A stretch of DNA of 64,000 nt. It comes from JAIXWP01 sp964428835. GTDB lineage: Bacteria > Bacteroidota > Bacteroidia > Flavobacteriales_D > Sanyastnellaceae. Location of the stretch: contig CAYRZQ010000010.1 of the NCBI GenBank assembly GCA_964428835.1, forward strand, positions 1 to 64,000. Direction: 5' to 3'. Every line of letters begins with the position of its first letter. The first letter of the stretch is position 1. Below are positions 1 to 8,019 of the stretch, piece by piece. The notes under the pieces were generated by a model that made no database searches, had not been told where the DNA came from, and saw nothing but the letters and a program-made list of their open reading frames with translations. The position numbers were made by a program, and so were the translations under genes.

Positions 1-52
1 CCGCGCCTCAGCCACGGAAAGTGGAAGGGAGGTGAGGATATATAGGGAATAG

Positions 53-120
53 GGAGTAGGAGTAGGAGTAGGAGTAGGAGTAGGGAGTAGGAGTATGAAA
101 TAGGACATAGGGAATAGGAG
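53..120. repeat. GGAGTA-type microsatellite
   Basis: Tandem hexamers of the GGAGTA type run from about 53 to 95 and decay into related purine-rich text (AGGA, GGAATAGG) to about 120. No reading frame with recognisable content is present in 1-207. The tract is strongly purine-biased on the + strand, unlike the rest of the window. Such tracts can come from replication slippage or from assembly of low-complexity ends; the sequence alone does not say which. Confidence 0.8.
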
Positions 121-207
121 GGGCGGATGAGAGGGGAAATGTTGCTGTCTTTATTTTGCTAATAATGTAATTATTTGGAATTTTATTAATAATTAAAATT
201 AATTAAA

Positions 208-312
208 ATGCATGAGTTGACTTTTGAAATTACGATCACAGCGCCAGTTGAAAAAGTATATGATGTTATGCTCGGATTGAGCAATAAAGCCAGTTCCATT
301 TCTGAATTCTGA
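208..312 (+). pseudogene. Truncated SRPBCC/START-like gene fragment
   Basis: An ATG at 208 opens 34 codons. The first 25 or so read like the N-terminus of a SRPBCC (START-like, AHSA1-type) ligand-binding protein: a beta-strand with alternating hydrophobics, then ITAPVEKVYDVMLG, matching the usual 'I.AP.EKVW..ML' opening of that family. The homology stops at a microsatellite and the frame ends at TGA 310-312, inside the CTGAATT repeat. Complete family members are about 130-160 residues, so only the first fifth remains. Either repeat growth or insertion destroyed the gene, or the assembly collapsed here. Family assignment rests on a short stretch and is tentative. Confidence 0.45.
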
Positions 313-329
313 ATTCTGAATTCTGAATT
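302..329. repeat. CTGAATT heptamer repeat, four copies
   Basis: Four perfect tandem copies of CTGAATT (302-308, 309-315, 316-322, 323-329) follow directly on the truncated SRPBCC-like frame and supply its stop codon. The unit contains an EcoRI-like GAATTC at each junction. It abuts the hexamer tract that starts at 333. Confidence 0.9.
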
Positions 330-332
330 CTT

Positions 333-440
333 GTTCCCGTTCTTGTTCTCGTTCCCGTTCCCGTTCCCGTTCTTGTTCTCGTTCCCGTTCCCGTTCTCGT
401 TCCCGTTCTCGTTCCCGTTCTCGTTCTCGTTCCCGTTCTA
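333..440. repeat. GTTCYC hexamer microsatellite, 18 units
   Basis: Eighteen consecutive hexamers of the form GTTC(C/T)(C/T) fill 333-440; the last unit is GTTCTA. Its CTA is the reverse complement of the msrB stop codon, so the coding sequence ends exactly in the final repeat unit. On the other strand the tract reads as Glu-Arg dipeptides, which produces a meaningless long frame. Gain or loss of units would not shift msrB, but a change in the last unit would remove its stop. Confidence 0.9.
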
Positions 441-959
441 TTTCTCCTGAAAGATCATGGCGCCGCTGTTCATGCAGTAGCGGAGTCCTGTGGGGCGGGG
501 GCCGTCGTCGAAAACATGGCCTAAGTGGCCGCCACATCGCGCACATTCCACTTCTGTCCTAATCATACCGTATGCCGCGTCCATGTTTTCTTTTACTCTG
601 TTTTTATTAATTGGGGCATAGAAACTTGGCCATCCGGTACCCGAATCAAACTTCGTTGTAGAGGAAAATAGGGGTAAGCCACATCCCGCGCAATAATAGG
701 TACCGTCTTTCTTGTTGTTGTGATAGGCGTTCAAAAAGGCGCGCTCAGTGCCTTCTTCTCTCAAAATGTAATATTGATTTTCTGTGAGAATATTTTTCCA
801 GTCTTGTTCGGTGCGACTGACTGGCTTGAGAGAGGTGTCAGTAGGACTTAAAGCTTTGACGGGTTTTTGTGTCTGTTCTACTTGACCTGTTGTGTTGGTG
901 CATGCGAAAACTGCTGTTACGGCTGCTCCCAAAAAGAGCAAAAGGATAATATTTTTCAT
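438..959 (-). CDS. msrB: Peptide-methionine (R)-S-oxide reductase MsrB, lipoprotein form
   Basis: MsrB reduces methionine-R-sulfoxide in oxidised proteins. The 173-residue product starts at the ATG at 959, where a hydrophobic signal with a lipobox ending VFAC (Cys20) begins, so this is probably an envelope-anchored form; an earlier in-frame start at 995 would add 12 residues in front of the signal and is unlikely. Zinc-binding CxxC pairs are at residues 90/93 and 139/142, with the GTGWPSF motif at 107-113. The catalytic Cys162 lies in RYCMNS, with Met where Ile is more common. The 3' end and stop codon lie in the last unit of a microsatellite. Divergent from pheT across about 100 bases. Confidence 0.93.
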   Translation of the reverse strand: MKNIILLLFLGAAVTAVFACTNTTGQVEQTQKPVKALSPTDTSLKPVSRTEQDWKNILTENQYYILREEGTERAFLNAYHNNKKDGTYYCAGCGLPLFSSTTKFDSGTGWPSFYAPINKNRVKENMDAAYGMIRTEVECARCGGHLGHVFDDGPRPTGLRYCMNSGAMIFQEK

Positions 960-1060
960 GATGTATTTGGTTGTAAACTCGAAAATAACCATCAAGAGGG
1001 CTTCTTAGTTTACTATTAGTATATTTTGGGTTAATTTCGCGCCTCTCAAAATCATCGGAT

Positions 1061-3505
1061 ATGAAAATCTCTTACAGTTGGCTCAAAGATTATTTGCCTT
1101 GCGATCTCTCTCCAGAAAAAATGGGGGAGGTGCTCACGGCTATTGGTTTAGAAGTGGAGGCGATTGAGCCTGTAGAGGTTATTTCTGGCGGTCTCAAAGG
1201 TGTGGTAGTAGGAGAGGTGCTTACCCGCGAAAAACACCCCGATGCCGACCGTCTGAGCATTACCACGGTCAACCTCGGTGAGGGCGAGCCAGTGCAAATT
1301 GTCTGTGGTGCTCCGAATGTGGCTGCGGGCCAGAAAGTCCTCGTGGCTACTGTGGGTGCTACGCTCTATCCAAAATCAGGTGAATCTTTTGTAATCAAGA
1401 AAAGTAAAATACGCGGCGCTGAATCCCATGGTATGATCTGCGCTGAAGACGAATTGGGACTCGGCGAAAGTCACGATGGTATCATGGTACTAGATGCTGC
1501 TGCTGTTCCTGGGACACCAGCGGCGACATTCTTGAATATCGAGACAGATTTTACTTTGGAAATTGGTCTTACCCCCAATCGAACCGATGCATTTTCTCAT
1601 TTTGGTGTAGCGCGTGATTTAAAGGCAGCGTTAAAGAATATGGAAGGTGGTTTGAATCTTCAGACCAACCTCATTTTACCCAAAACAAAATCTCTCACCG
1701 CTGGGGCGAATGGCAACATCACAATCGAAGTGGCGGATACGGCAGATTGTCCTCGATACGCTGGTATTGTAGTGAAAGGATTGAAGGTTGGTGAATCTCC
1801 AAAATGGTTGAAAGATCGCTTGAATACCATTGGAGTGAGACCGATCAACAATGTGGTGGATATTACCAATTACATTCAACACGAAATCGGACAACCGCTT
1901 CATGCTTTTGATTTGTCAAAAGTTTCAGGAAATAAAATCGTTGTGCGCCGTGGAAAACAGAATGAGAAATTCGTGACGCTTGATGGTGTAGAACGTGAAT
2001 TGAACGAAACTGATTTGATGATTTGCAATGCCACAGAACCGATGTGTATCGCGGGTGTGTTTGGTGGAAAGGATAGCGGCGTCGCAGATAGCACAACAGA
2101 AATTTTCCTTGAAAGTGCTTATTTCAATCCTGTTGTGGTGCGCAAAACTGCGCGTCATCATGCATTACACACGGATGCATCTTTCCGATTTGAACGCGGA
2201 GCAGATGTAGAAAAAGTAGTATTCGCTTTGGAAAGAGCTGCCTTGATGTTGGAAGAAATTTGTGGAGGGAAAATAGATGGCGGTCTCGTAGATTACTATC
2301 CGAATAAGCTCGCGAAGGCTGAAGTTTTATTTTCGTATAAAAATGCTACACGACTTATTGGACAGGAGATTCCGAAGGAGCGCATCAAGAGTATTTTGAA
2401 TGATTTGGAAATTGAAATTGCCAGTGAGAATGACGATCAATTGAAGTTGGTCATTCCTCACTACAGAGCGGATGTAACGCGTGAGGCAGATGTGATAGAA
2501 GATATATTGAGAATCTATGGATTCGATAACATCGCTTTCCCTACAAGCCTACATTCTTCTATTAGCTATGCGCCAAAGCCCGATCGCGAAAAAATCCAGC
2601 ATCGCGTTTCTGATATGTTGGCAGCGCGTGGTTTCAATGAGATCATGGGCATGTCGCTCACTAAGGCGAAGTATGCATCTATAGTTAACGACGATTTTAT
2701 CAGCGATGAAACAGCTGTGAAATTGTTGAATCCGCTGAGTCAGGATTTGGGAATCATGCGTCAGTCGCTGCTTTTCGGTGGACTTGAATCTATTGAACTC
2801 AACCAGAATCACAAGAATCCGGATTTGAAATTGTATGAATTCGGTAAGGTGTATCATAAGACGGGCGATGCTTACAAAGAGAAGTATCAAATGGGTATTT
2901 GGCTTACCGGCGCGCGCCAACCTGAATCTTGGAACAATGCTAACAACGCCGTGGCGATTCATGATCTCAAAGCTGCCGTGGATGCGGTGTTGAGCGCTGC
3001 GGGTATCAAGAACGCAGTCCTCAACGCAACTCAAAGTGAGATTTGGTCGGAGGCAATGAGTGTTAGTGTAAATAAAAAGACCATTGTGAGATGGGGACGC
3101 GTTGCCGCTTCATTGCGCAAGGCTTTTGATATCAAACAAGATGTCTACTACGCTGAAATCGATTGGGATCAATTGATACAAGTGCTTCCAAAAAATAATA
3201 TTCAGTATTCAGCTCCGGAGAAATATCCCGCGGTGCGTCGCGACTTGAGCTTGTTGATGGACAAGCAAGTGCAGTTTATGGAAATCGAAAAGATTGCCTA
3301 CGAAACGGAGCGCAAGCTTCTGAAGGAAGTAGGATTATTTGACGTTTATGAAGGTAAAAATCTCGAGGCAGGTAAGAAGTCTTATGCAGTGAGTTTCATT
3401 TTACAAGATGCGTCAAAGACCATGACCGATCAGCAAGTGGATGCGACCATGCAAAAAATCAGCAAGGCTCTTGATGAAAAGTTGGGCGCAAAAATCCGCT
3501 CTTAA
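1061..3505 (+). CDS. pheT: Phenylalanine--tRNA ligase beta subunit
   Basis: Beta chain of the alpha2-beta2 phenylalanyl-tRNA synthetase in the cytoplasm; it carries the editing site and tRNA-binding parts. At 814 residues it has the usual length. An OB-fold EMAP/tRNA-binding domain occupies about 40-150, B3/B4 editing region about 210-385, the B5 DNA-binding-like domain about 410-480, and the last 95 residues form the FDX-ACB anticodon-binding domain (YPAVRRDLS to the end). The start is the ATG at 1061 directly before MKISYSWLKDYL, the family's standard opening. pheS is not next to it, which is common in Bacteroidota. Its TAA shares four bases with the stop codon of ald on the other strand. 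Confidence 0.97.
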   Translation: MKISYSWLKDYLPCDLSPEKMGEVLTAIGLEVEAIEPVEVISGGLKGVVVGEVLTREKHPDADRLSITTVNLGEGEPVQIVCGAPNVAAGQKVLVATVGATLYPKSGESFVIKKSKIRGAESHGMICAEDELGLGESHDGIMVLDAAAVPGTPAATFLNIETDFTLEIGLTPNRTDAFSHFGVARDLKAALKNMEGGLNLQTNLILPKTKSLTAGANGNITIEVADTADCPRYAGIVVKGLKVGESPKWLKDRLNTIGVRPINNVVDITNYIQHEIGQPLHAFDLSKVSGNKIVVRRGKQNEKFVTLDGVERELNETDLMICNATEPMCIAGVFGGKDSGVADSTTEIFLESAYFNPVVVRKTARHHALHTDASFRFERGADVEKVVFALERAALMLEEICGGKIDGGLVDYYPNKLAKAEVLFSYKNATRLIGQEIPKERIKSILNDLEIEIASENDDQLKLVIPHYRADVTREADVIEDILRIYGFDNIAFPTSLHSSISYAPKPDREKIQHRVSDMLAARGFNEIMGMSLTKAKYASIVNDDFISDETAVKLLNPLSQDLGIMRQSLLFGGLESIELNQNHKNPDLKLYEFGKVYHKTGDAYKEKYQMGIWLTGARQPESWNNANNAVAIHDLKAAVDAVLSAAGIKNAVLNATQSEIWSEAMSVSVNKKTIVRWGRVAASLRKAFDIKQDVYYAEIDWDQLIQVLPKNNIQYSAPEKYPAVRRDLSLLMDKQVQFMEIEKIAYETERKLLKEVGLFDVYEGKNLEAGKKSYAVSFILQDASKTMTDQQVDATMQKISKALDEKLGAKIRS

Positions 3506-4722
3506 AACGCTGCAATTAGCAATTTGAGTGGTTTCCAACTGAGGTCAAACATAGCAGCCACACCTTCGTGGGTGATTACACCGTTGTACATGTACACTCC
3601 ATGTTGAAATCCTTCTTGGTGTTTTACGAGATTGGTGATTCCACCCTCGTCTCCCATGCTCAAAAGTATTGGGGCGAAAATATTGCTCAACGCGTAAGAC
3701 GCAGTGCGAGAGACACGTGATGCAATGTTGGGCACGCAATAGTGCACCACACCGTGCTCTTTGAATGTGGGTTTGTCGTGTGTAGTGACGCGCGATGTCT
3801 CAAAACATCCACCCTGGTCGATGCTGATGTCTACAATCACGGATCCGTATTTCATATTGCTCACCATATCTTCCGAAACGACTACGGGAGTGCGGTTTTT
3901 GGAAGTATGAATGGCACCGATAGCGACGTCTGCACTCGCTAGTGCAGCAGCTAATTCACTAGGCTGAATGGTTGAGGTCCACAATCGAACACCCAAATCA
4001 TTTTGAATACGGCGAAGTCGATAGATGCTATTGTCAAATATTTTAACAGAGGCGCCGAGTCCGAGGGCTGCGCGTGCGGCAAATTCGGCAACAGTACCAG
4101 CACCAATAATTACAACTTCAGTAGGTTTTACACCTGATATTCCTCCAAACATGAGTCCTTGTCCATTGTGGGTGTGACTCAGATATTCTGCGGCAATCAA
4201 AACGGAAGTATTGCCAGCGATTTCGCCCATAGCTCGAACAACGGGGAAGATACCAGTTTCATCTTTGATAAAGTCCCATGCAATGGCGGTTATTTTCTTT
4301 GATTGTAATAGTCGAAAGTGTTCTGACTTCTGGATTGGAAGATGAATCGCTGAAATGAGCGTTTGTCTTCCTGGCATTAACGTAATTTCACTTTCACTGG
4401 GCGGAGCAACCTTCAAAATGATGTCTGCTTTGAAGACTTCTTCGGCAGAATAAACGATTCGGGCGCCTGCTTCGCTATAATCATGATCTTGAAAATTCGA
4501 TTCTTTTCCAGCGTTCGACTCTACGATTACTTCATGTCCGTTGGCCACTAAAAGGCCAACACTTTCGGGTACAAGAGCCACCCTACGTTCTTGAAAATAA
4601 GTCTCTTTGGGTATCCCAATCACCAGATGATGGGTACGGTTGGAAATGGCCAGGAGTTCTTCCTGTGGCATCAGCGCCGCCTCTTTTGCGAGGTTGCGAA
4701 TCGACTCTTTTTTATGATCCAT
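3502..4722 (-). CDS. ald: Alanine dehydrogenase / NAD(P) transhydrogenase alpha-like
   Basis: Converts L-alanine to pyruvate and ammonia with NAD+. The 406 residues exceed the usual 370 by an N-terminal extension of about 30 residues before the family's normal opening (IGIPKETYFQERRVAL at 36-51). A Lys-Glu pair at 39-40, Arg46/47 and His127 in the substrate region are visible, as is the Rossmann glycine loop GAGTVAE at 207-213. The related PntA subunit shares this fold, but the absence of a pntB partner favours alanine dehydrogenase. A TACTTTCG box at 4753-4746 on the minus strand is a one-mismatch -7 element. Convergent with pheT; neighbours tsaE and porX. Confidence 0.88.
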   Translation of the reverse strand: MDHKKESIRNLAKEAALMPQEELLAISNRTHHLVIGIPKETYFQERRVALVPESVGLLVANGHEVIVESNAGKESNFQDHDYSEAGARIVYSAEEVFKADIILKVAPPSESEITLMPGRQTLISAIHLPIQKSEHFRLLQSKKITAIAWDFIKDETGIFPVVRAMGEIAGNTSVLIAAEYLSHTHNGQGLMFGGISGVKPTEVVIIGAGTVAEFAARAALGLGASVKIFDNSIYRLRRIQNDLGVRLWTSTIQPSELAAALASADVAIGAIHTSKNRTPVVVSEDMVSNMKYGSVIVDISIDQGGCFETSRVTTHDKPTFKEHGVVHYCVPNIASRVSRTASYALSNIFAPILLSMGDEGGITNLVKHQEGFQHGVYMYNGVITHEGVAAMFDLSWKPLKLLIAAF

Positions 4723-4801
4723 AAAAGGTAGCTTGTTCGGGATTTCGAAAGTAAGAAAATATCGTATAAATTCGCACTCACTACAAACCCTTTTATAAGA
4801 T

Positions 4802-5029
4802 ATGGCTAGTCAAGAAAATCAACCAAGCTCTAAGTTGCTCTGGATCATCGGTCCAGTATGCGTTGGACTCACTCTAATGTTCACCAGCGCAGGTCAAAAA
4901 ACAGAACCAAAAAAGGAAGTGCTCAGCGGTGCTCTCCCAGAAGTTACGAAAGTTGAGGCTCCGGCTCCAGCCGCTGCTCCTGCTGATACTACTGCTGCTG
5001 CTCCAGCAGATACAACAGCCGCTTATTAA
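4802..5029 (+). CDS. Small single-pass membrane protein, Ala/Pro-rich tail
   Basis: A 75-residue product that I do not recognise. Residues 1-11 are polar, 12-29 form one hydrophobic segment (LLWIIGPVCVGLTLMF), and the rest is a low-complexity tail rich in Ala, Pro and Thr with two PADTTAA repeats. It could be a signal-anchor membrane protein or an exported peptide; there is no lipobox. The TAA (5027-5029) interlocks with the tsaE stop (5026-5028) in a shared TTAA. Base use resembles its neighbours. It may be a real small gene, judging from a clean start, a plausible membrane helix and neat packing against tsaE. Confidence 0.6.
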   Translation: MASQENQPSSKLLWIIGPVCVGLTLMFTSAGQKTEPKKEVLSGALPEVTKVEAPAPAAAPADTTAAAPADTTAAY

Positions 5030-5442
5030 TTTTCAATTAGAAAAATCCGAATTACTCGATTTTGCTCTGTGTCCTCTATCGTCATGCGATAGTGGGGCAG
5101 TGGCATGATGGATTGGATTATTTCAGGCCATTCGATGAATAGATAGGCTTCGGCTTCCAAGTACTCTTCGATGCCTATATCCAATGCCTCGCGCAGTGAT
5201 TCCAAACGATAAAGGTCAAAGTGATATACTTTGACCTTTTTATTTGTTTCATACTCATTTACGAGGCTAAATGTAGGACTTGAGCTTTCGTCTATTCCCA
5301 TCGCTCTGCAGATAGCATTGATGGTAGTCGTCTTACCAGCCCCCATAGTCCCCTCTACTGCAAAAATCGCAGGTGTTGGGAAATCTGAGGTCCACTTTTT
5401 AGCAAAAGCATCTAGAGCAGTAAGCCCATCTACTTGGTATTC
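5026..5442 (-). CDS. tsaE: tRNA threonylcarbamoyladenosine biosynthesis protein TsaE (5' end in gap)
   Basis: TsaE is the ATPase that works with TsaB and TsaD to make t6A37 in tRNAs. The visible 138 residues carry the P-loop GTMGAGKTT, the SPTFSLVNEY motif and the HFDLYRL strand, followed by FIEWPE, all hallmarks of the YjeE/TsaE family. The start codon and probably only 5-15 residues lie in the assembly gap. The frame happens to continue through the 100 N into porX, giving a false 554-residue fusion. Its stop interlocks with that of the small upstream membrane protein on the opposite strand. Confidence 0.93.
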   Translation of the reverse strand, partial: EYQVDGLTALDAFAKKWTSDFPTPAIFAVEGTMGAGKTTTINAICRAMGIDESSSPTFSLVNEYETNKKVKVYHFDLYRLESLREALDIGIEEYLEAEAYLFIEWPEIIQSIMPLPHYRMTIEDTEQNRVIRIFLIEN

Positions 5443-5542
5443 NNNNNNNNNNNNNNNNNNNNNNNNNNNNNNNNNNNNNNNNNNNNNNNNNNNNNNNNNN
5501 NNNNNNNNNNNNNNNNNNNNNNNNNNNNNNNNNNNNNNNNNN
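5443..5542. other. Assembly gap (100 N) between tsaE and porX
   Basis: Exactly 100 N, a conventional placeholder length. PorX homologues are about 515 residues and 382 codons are visible, so about 400 bases of porX plus the tsaE start are missing; the true gap is therefore much longer than 100 bases. Confidence 0.95.
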
Positions 5543-6690
5543 TACGCTGGTTCATCATCTGCGAGTTCTTTAATCACTTCCATTTCGGTGCGCGCGTGAC
5601 TCAACATGTCCACGAAATTATAGACGATCACATTGAGCTTGTTCGACATCAAATTGCTGAATTGATCCGCAAGTTTTTTCCCAGCCTGAAGCTGTGTGAT
5701 TTTATTGTAACTCCATTTAATATCCAATCCCAAACGCTTGAGCTGCGCTGCGAGGAATTCATCCTCATGCATGTTCTTTCCTCCTTCGTCATCCTCTGTC
5801 TTCCAAAGGTTAGGATGAATGCGCTCAATTTCACTTGGCATAAGTCCCGCGAATAGCGCGTTGCGCGCATAATGCGTGGCAGTTGGAAGAATGCTATAGA
5901 ATATTTCCTCATTGTCCAATCGGAAGTATTCTTTGAGTCGAGGAAGAATCGTTTTCCATTGATCGAATCTCAAATTGTCAATCACCACCATGAATACAGG
6001 TTCGGTGCCACTTTCTTTTAAAACAGGCACCACTTTATTTTTGAAAAGTGTGTGCGACATCACTGGTCCTGTTCCAGTATTTTTTAACCAGCTGGTATAA
6101 TTATTCTTAATGAATTTGCAAAACTGTTCGTTCGCTTCTTGGCGCTGGGTGCGGAAAATCTCGGCCATGCCCTCATCGTTGCTGCTTTGCAACTCCATGC
6201 TCCAGTGAACGAGTTTTTTGTAAAATTCTGACCACTCTTCAGCATTCATGCGATCGCCCAGGCGCATGGCAATGTCGCGAAACTCCATTCGGTAGTCGCT
6301 CGTGGTCTTTTCACTTACCAAGCGTTTTTCATCCAAATTCTTTTTTACTGAAAGTAAGATCTGGTTGGGATTCACAGGCTTGATAAGGTAGTCGCTGATC
6401 TTAGAGCCGATGGCATCTTCCATGATTTGCTCCTCTTCGCTCTTGGTAATCATAATCACAGGCAGCGTTGGATCGATGGTCTTCAGTTCTTGCAATACCT
6501 GCAAGCCACTCAAACCTGGCATATTTTCATCGAGGAATACAATGTCGAAGAATGAGTCTTTTACCAAATCAATAGCATCGCGGCCATTATTGGTAGTGGT
6601 TACGGCATAGCCTTTTTGTTCGAGAAAAATGATATGTGGTTTGAGCAAATCGATTTCGTCGTCAGCCCAGAGTATTTTTACGCTATTCAT
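5543..6690 (-). CDS. porX: PorX-type response regulator with PglZ domain (3' end in gap)
   Basis: PorX is a two-component regulator that controls type IX secretion genes together with the kinase PorY and an ECF sigma factor. Residues 1-120 are a receiver domain with the acidic pair Asp10/Asp11, phospho-acceptor Asp54 (FLDENMPG), Thr near 82 and Lys in DYLIKP. A helical linker follows, then a PglZ/alkaline-phosphatase-like domain with the metal-site motifs MVVIDNLRFDQW and the Thr-rich TATHYARN. The last 130 or so residues are in the gap. Neither porY nor a sigma factor is in the window. Adjacent tsaE and ald form a neighbourhood often seen with porX in Bacteroidota (from memory). Confidence 0.92.
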
Positions 6691-6759
6691 TTGAATTGTT
6701 TGGGGTAAAGCTAAGATTTTGTTGTGAATGGAACGGTTCCTTCAACCGATTTTCCTCAC

Positions 6760-6767
6760 TAATATTG
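6760..6767 (+). promoter_or_regulatory. Candidate -7 box for the HD-domain gene
   Basis: TAATATTG, one mismatch from TAnnTTTG, ends four bases before the ATG at 6772. If transcription starts where it normally does relative to this box, the mRNA would begin at or next to the start codon. Confidence 0.45.
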
Positions 6768-6771
6768 CATC

Positions 6772-8013
6772 ATGAAAGAAAATGAGGTTGTAAAATCCAA
6801 TAAGCGCAAAATCATCAATGATCCTGTGTACGGCTTTGTGACGTTCCGACATGATTTTTTGCTGGATTTAATTGATCATCCTTACTTCCAGCGTCTGCGA
6901 CGCATTGCGCAGCTGGGATTGTCATACCTCGTTTATCCGGGTGCCGTTCACAATCGATTTCAGCACGCCATCGGAGCTTTGCATTTGATGCAAAACGCCA
7001 TCGAAGAGATTCGTTACAAGGGACATGAAATCACAAAGGAGGAGGAGCTCGGATGTCTTTGCGCAATTCTATTTCACGACATCGGCCACGGCCCATTTAG
7101 CCATGCTCTGGAACATTCTATCGTAGATAAAATTCATCATGAACAAATCAGTGCGTACTTGATGAATGATTTGAATGAACAGTACAACGGTCGATTTGAT
7201 CTGGCTATTAAAATTTTTAATGATAAATACCATAAACGATTCCTACATCAATTGGTGAGCAGTCAATTGGACATGGATCGTCTTGATTATTTGGCAAGGG
7301 ATAGCTTTTTCAGCGGCGTCGTAGAAGGACAGGTAGGAAGTGAGCGCATCATCAAAATGCTCGACGTTGTGAATGATGAGCTAGTGGTAGAAGAAAAGGG
7401 GATTTACAGTATTGAGAAATTTATCGTGGCTCGCCGATTCATGTATTGGCAGGTGTATTTGCACAAAACAGTTCTAAGCGCAGAATTTATGCTTGTGAAT
7501 GCGTTGCGTCGTGCGAAATACCTTGCTGAGCAAGGCGAGGTGGTTTTCTGTTCTCCAGCTCTTTATTATTTTCTTTATAATAAAATTGGTAAAGGCGATT
7601 TCGAAAAGGATGGCGAGGCCTTACAGCATTTTATCGCGTTAGACGACTTTGATATCATGGGTGCGATTAAAGTATGGCAAACCAACGAGGATCGTGTTTT
7701 AGCCGAACTTGCAAAGGGTATCGTCAATAGAGGTCTTTTCAAAATTGAAATGTCGCGCAAGCCCATCGAAGAGGCTGTGGTGAAGAAGAATATTGAACGC
7801 ATCGCGAATGAAATGAATTTATCATTCGAAGAAGCTTCCTACTTCGTTATTTCAGACAAAGTTCATAACAGTGCCTATAGCGTGAAAACGGATGCCATAA
7901 AGGTGAAGATGAAGGATGGTCAGATACTCGATGCCGCGCAGGCAAGCGATCACATGAACCTTCAGGCACTCAGTGGTTCAGTAGAGAAATTCTTTTTGGC
8001 TTATAAACGATAA
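6772..8013 (+). CDS. HD-domain phosphohydrolase (dGTPase/SAMHD1-like)
   Basis: A 413-residue protein of the HD superfamily group related to dNTP triphosphohydrolases. Metal ligands are visible as His65 (NRFQHAIGALHLM), the HD pair at 102-103 in FHDIGHGPFSHALEHS, and the Asp in LDMDRLDYLARDSFFSG. The opening INDPVYGFVTF and a long C-terminal helical region match the group annotated as 'HD domain-containing protein' in many Bacteroidota. The substrate is not evident from sequence; dNTPs are the natural guess by family. It is transcribed away from porX and converges with rng across six bases. Confidence 0.88.
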   Translation: MKENEVVKSNKRKIINDPVYGFVTFRHDFLLDLIDHPYFQRLRRIAQLGLSYLVYPGAVHNRFQHAIGALHLMQNAIEEIRYKGHEITKEEELGCLCAILFHDIGHGPFSHALEHSIVDKIHHEQISAYLMNDLNEQYNGRFDLAIKIFNDKYHKRFLHQLVSSQLDMDRLDYLARDSFFSGVVEGQVGSERIIKMLDVVNDELVVEEKGIYSIEKFIVARRFMYWQVYLHKTVLSAEFMLVNALRRAKYLAEQGEVVFCSPALYYFLYNKIGKGDFEKDGEALQHFIALDDFDIMGAIKVWQTNEDRVLAELAKGIVNRGLFKIEMSRKPIEEAVVKKNIERIANEMNLSFEEASYFVISDKVHNSAYSVKTDAIKVKMKDGQILDAAQASDHMNLQALSGSVEKFFLAYKR

Positions 8014-8019
8014 AGGAAA

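Noticed and set aside
199..546. A 115-codon minus-strand frame full of Glu-Arg dipeptides
   Set aside because: It is the translation of the GTTCYC microsatellite and of the antisense of msrB; low complexity, no homology.
2549..3034. A 161-codon minus-strand frame inside pheT
   Set aside because: Fully covered by the strongly supported pheT frame; composition is that of an antisense shadow.
5026..6690. A single 554-codon PorX-TsaE fusion protein
   Set aside because: The frame runs through 100 N placeholders; both halves are separate, well-known families.
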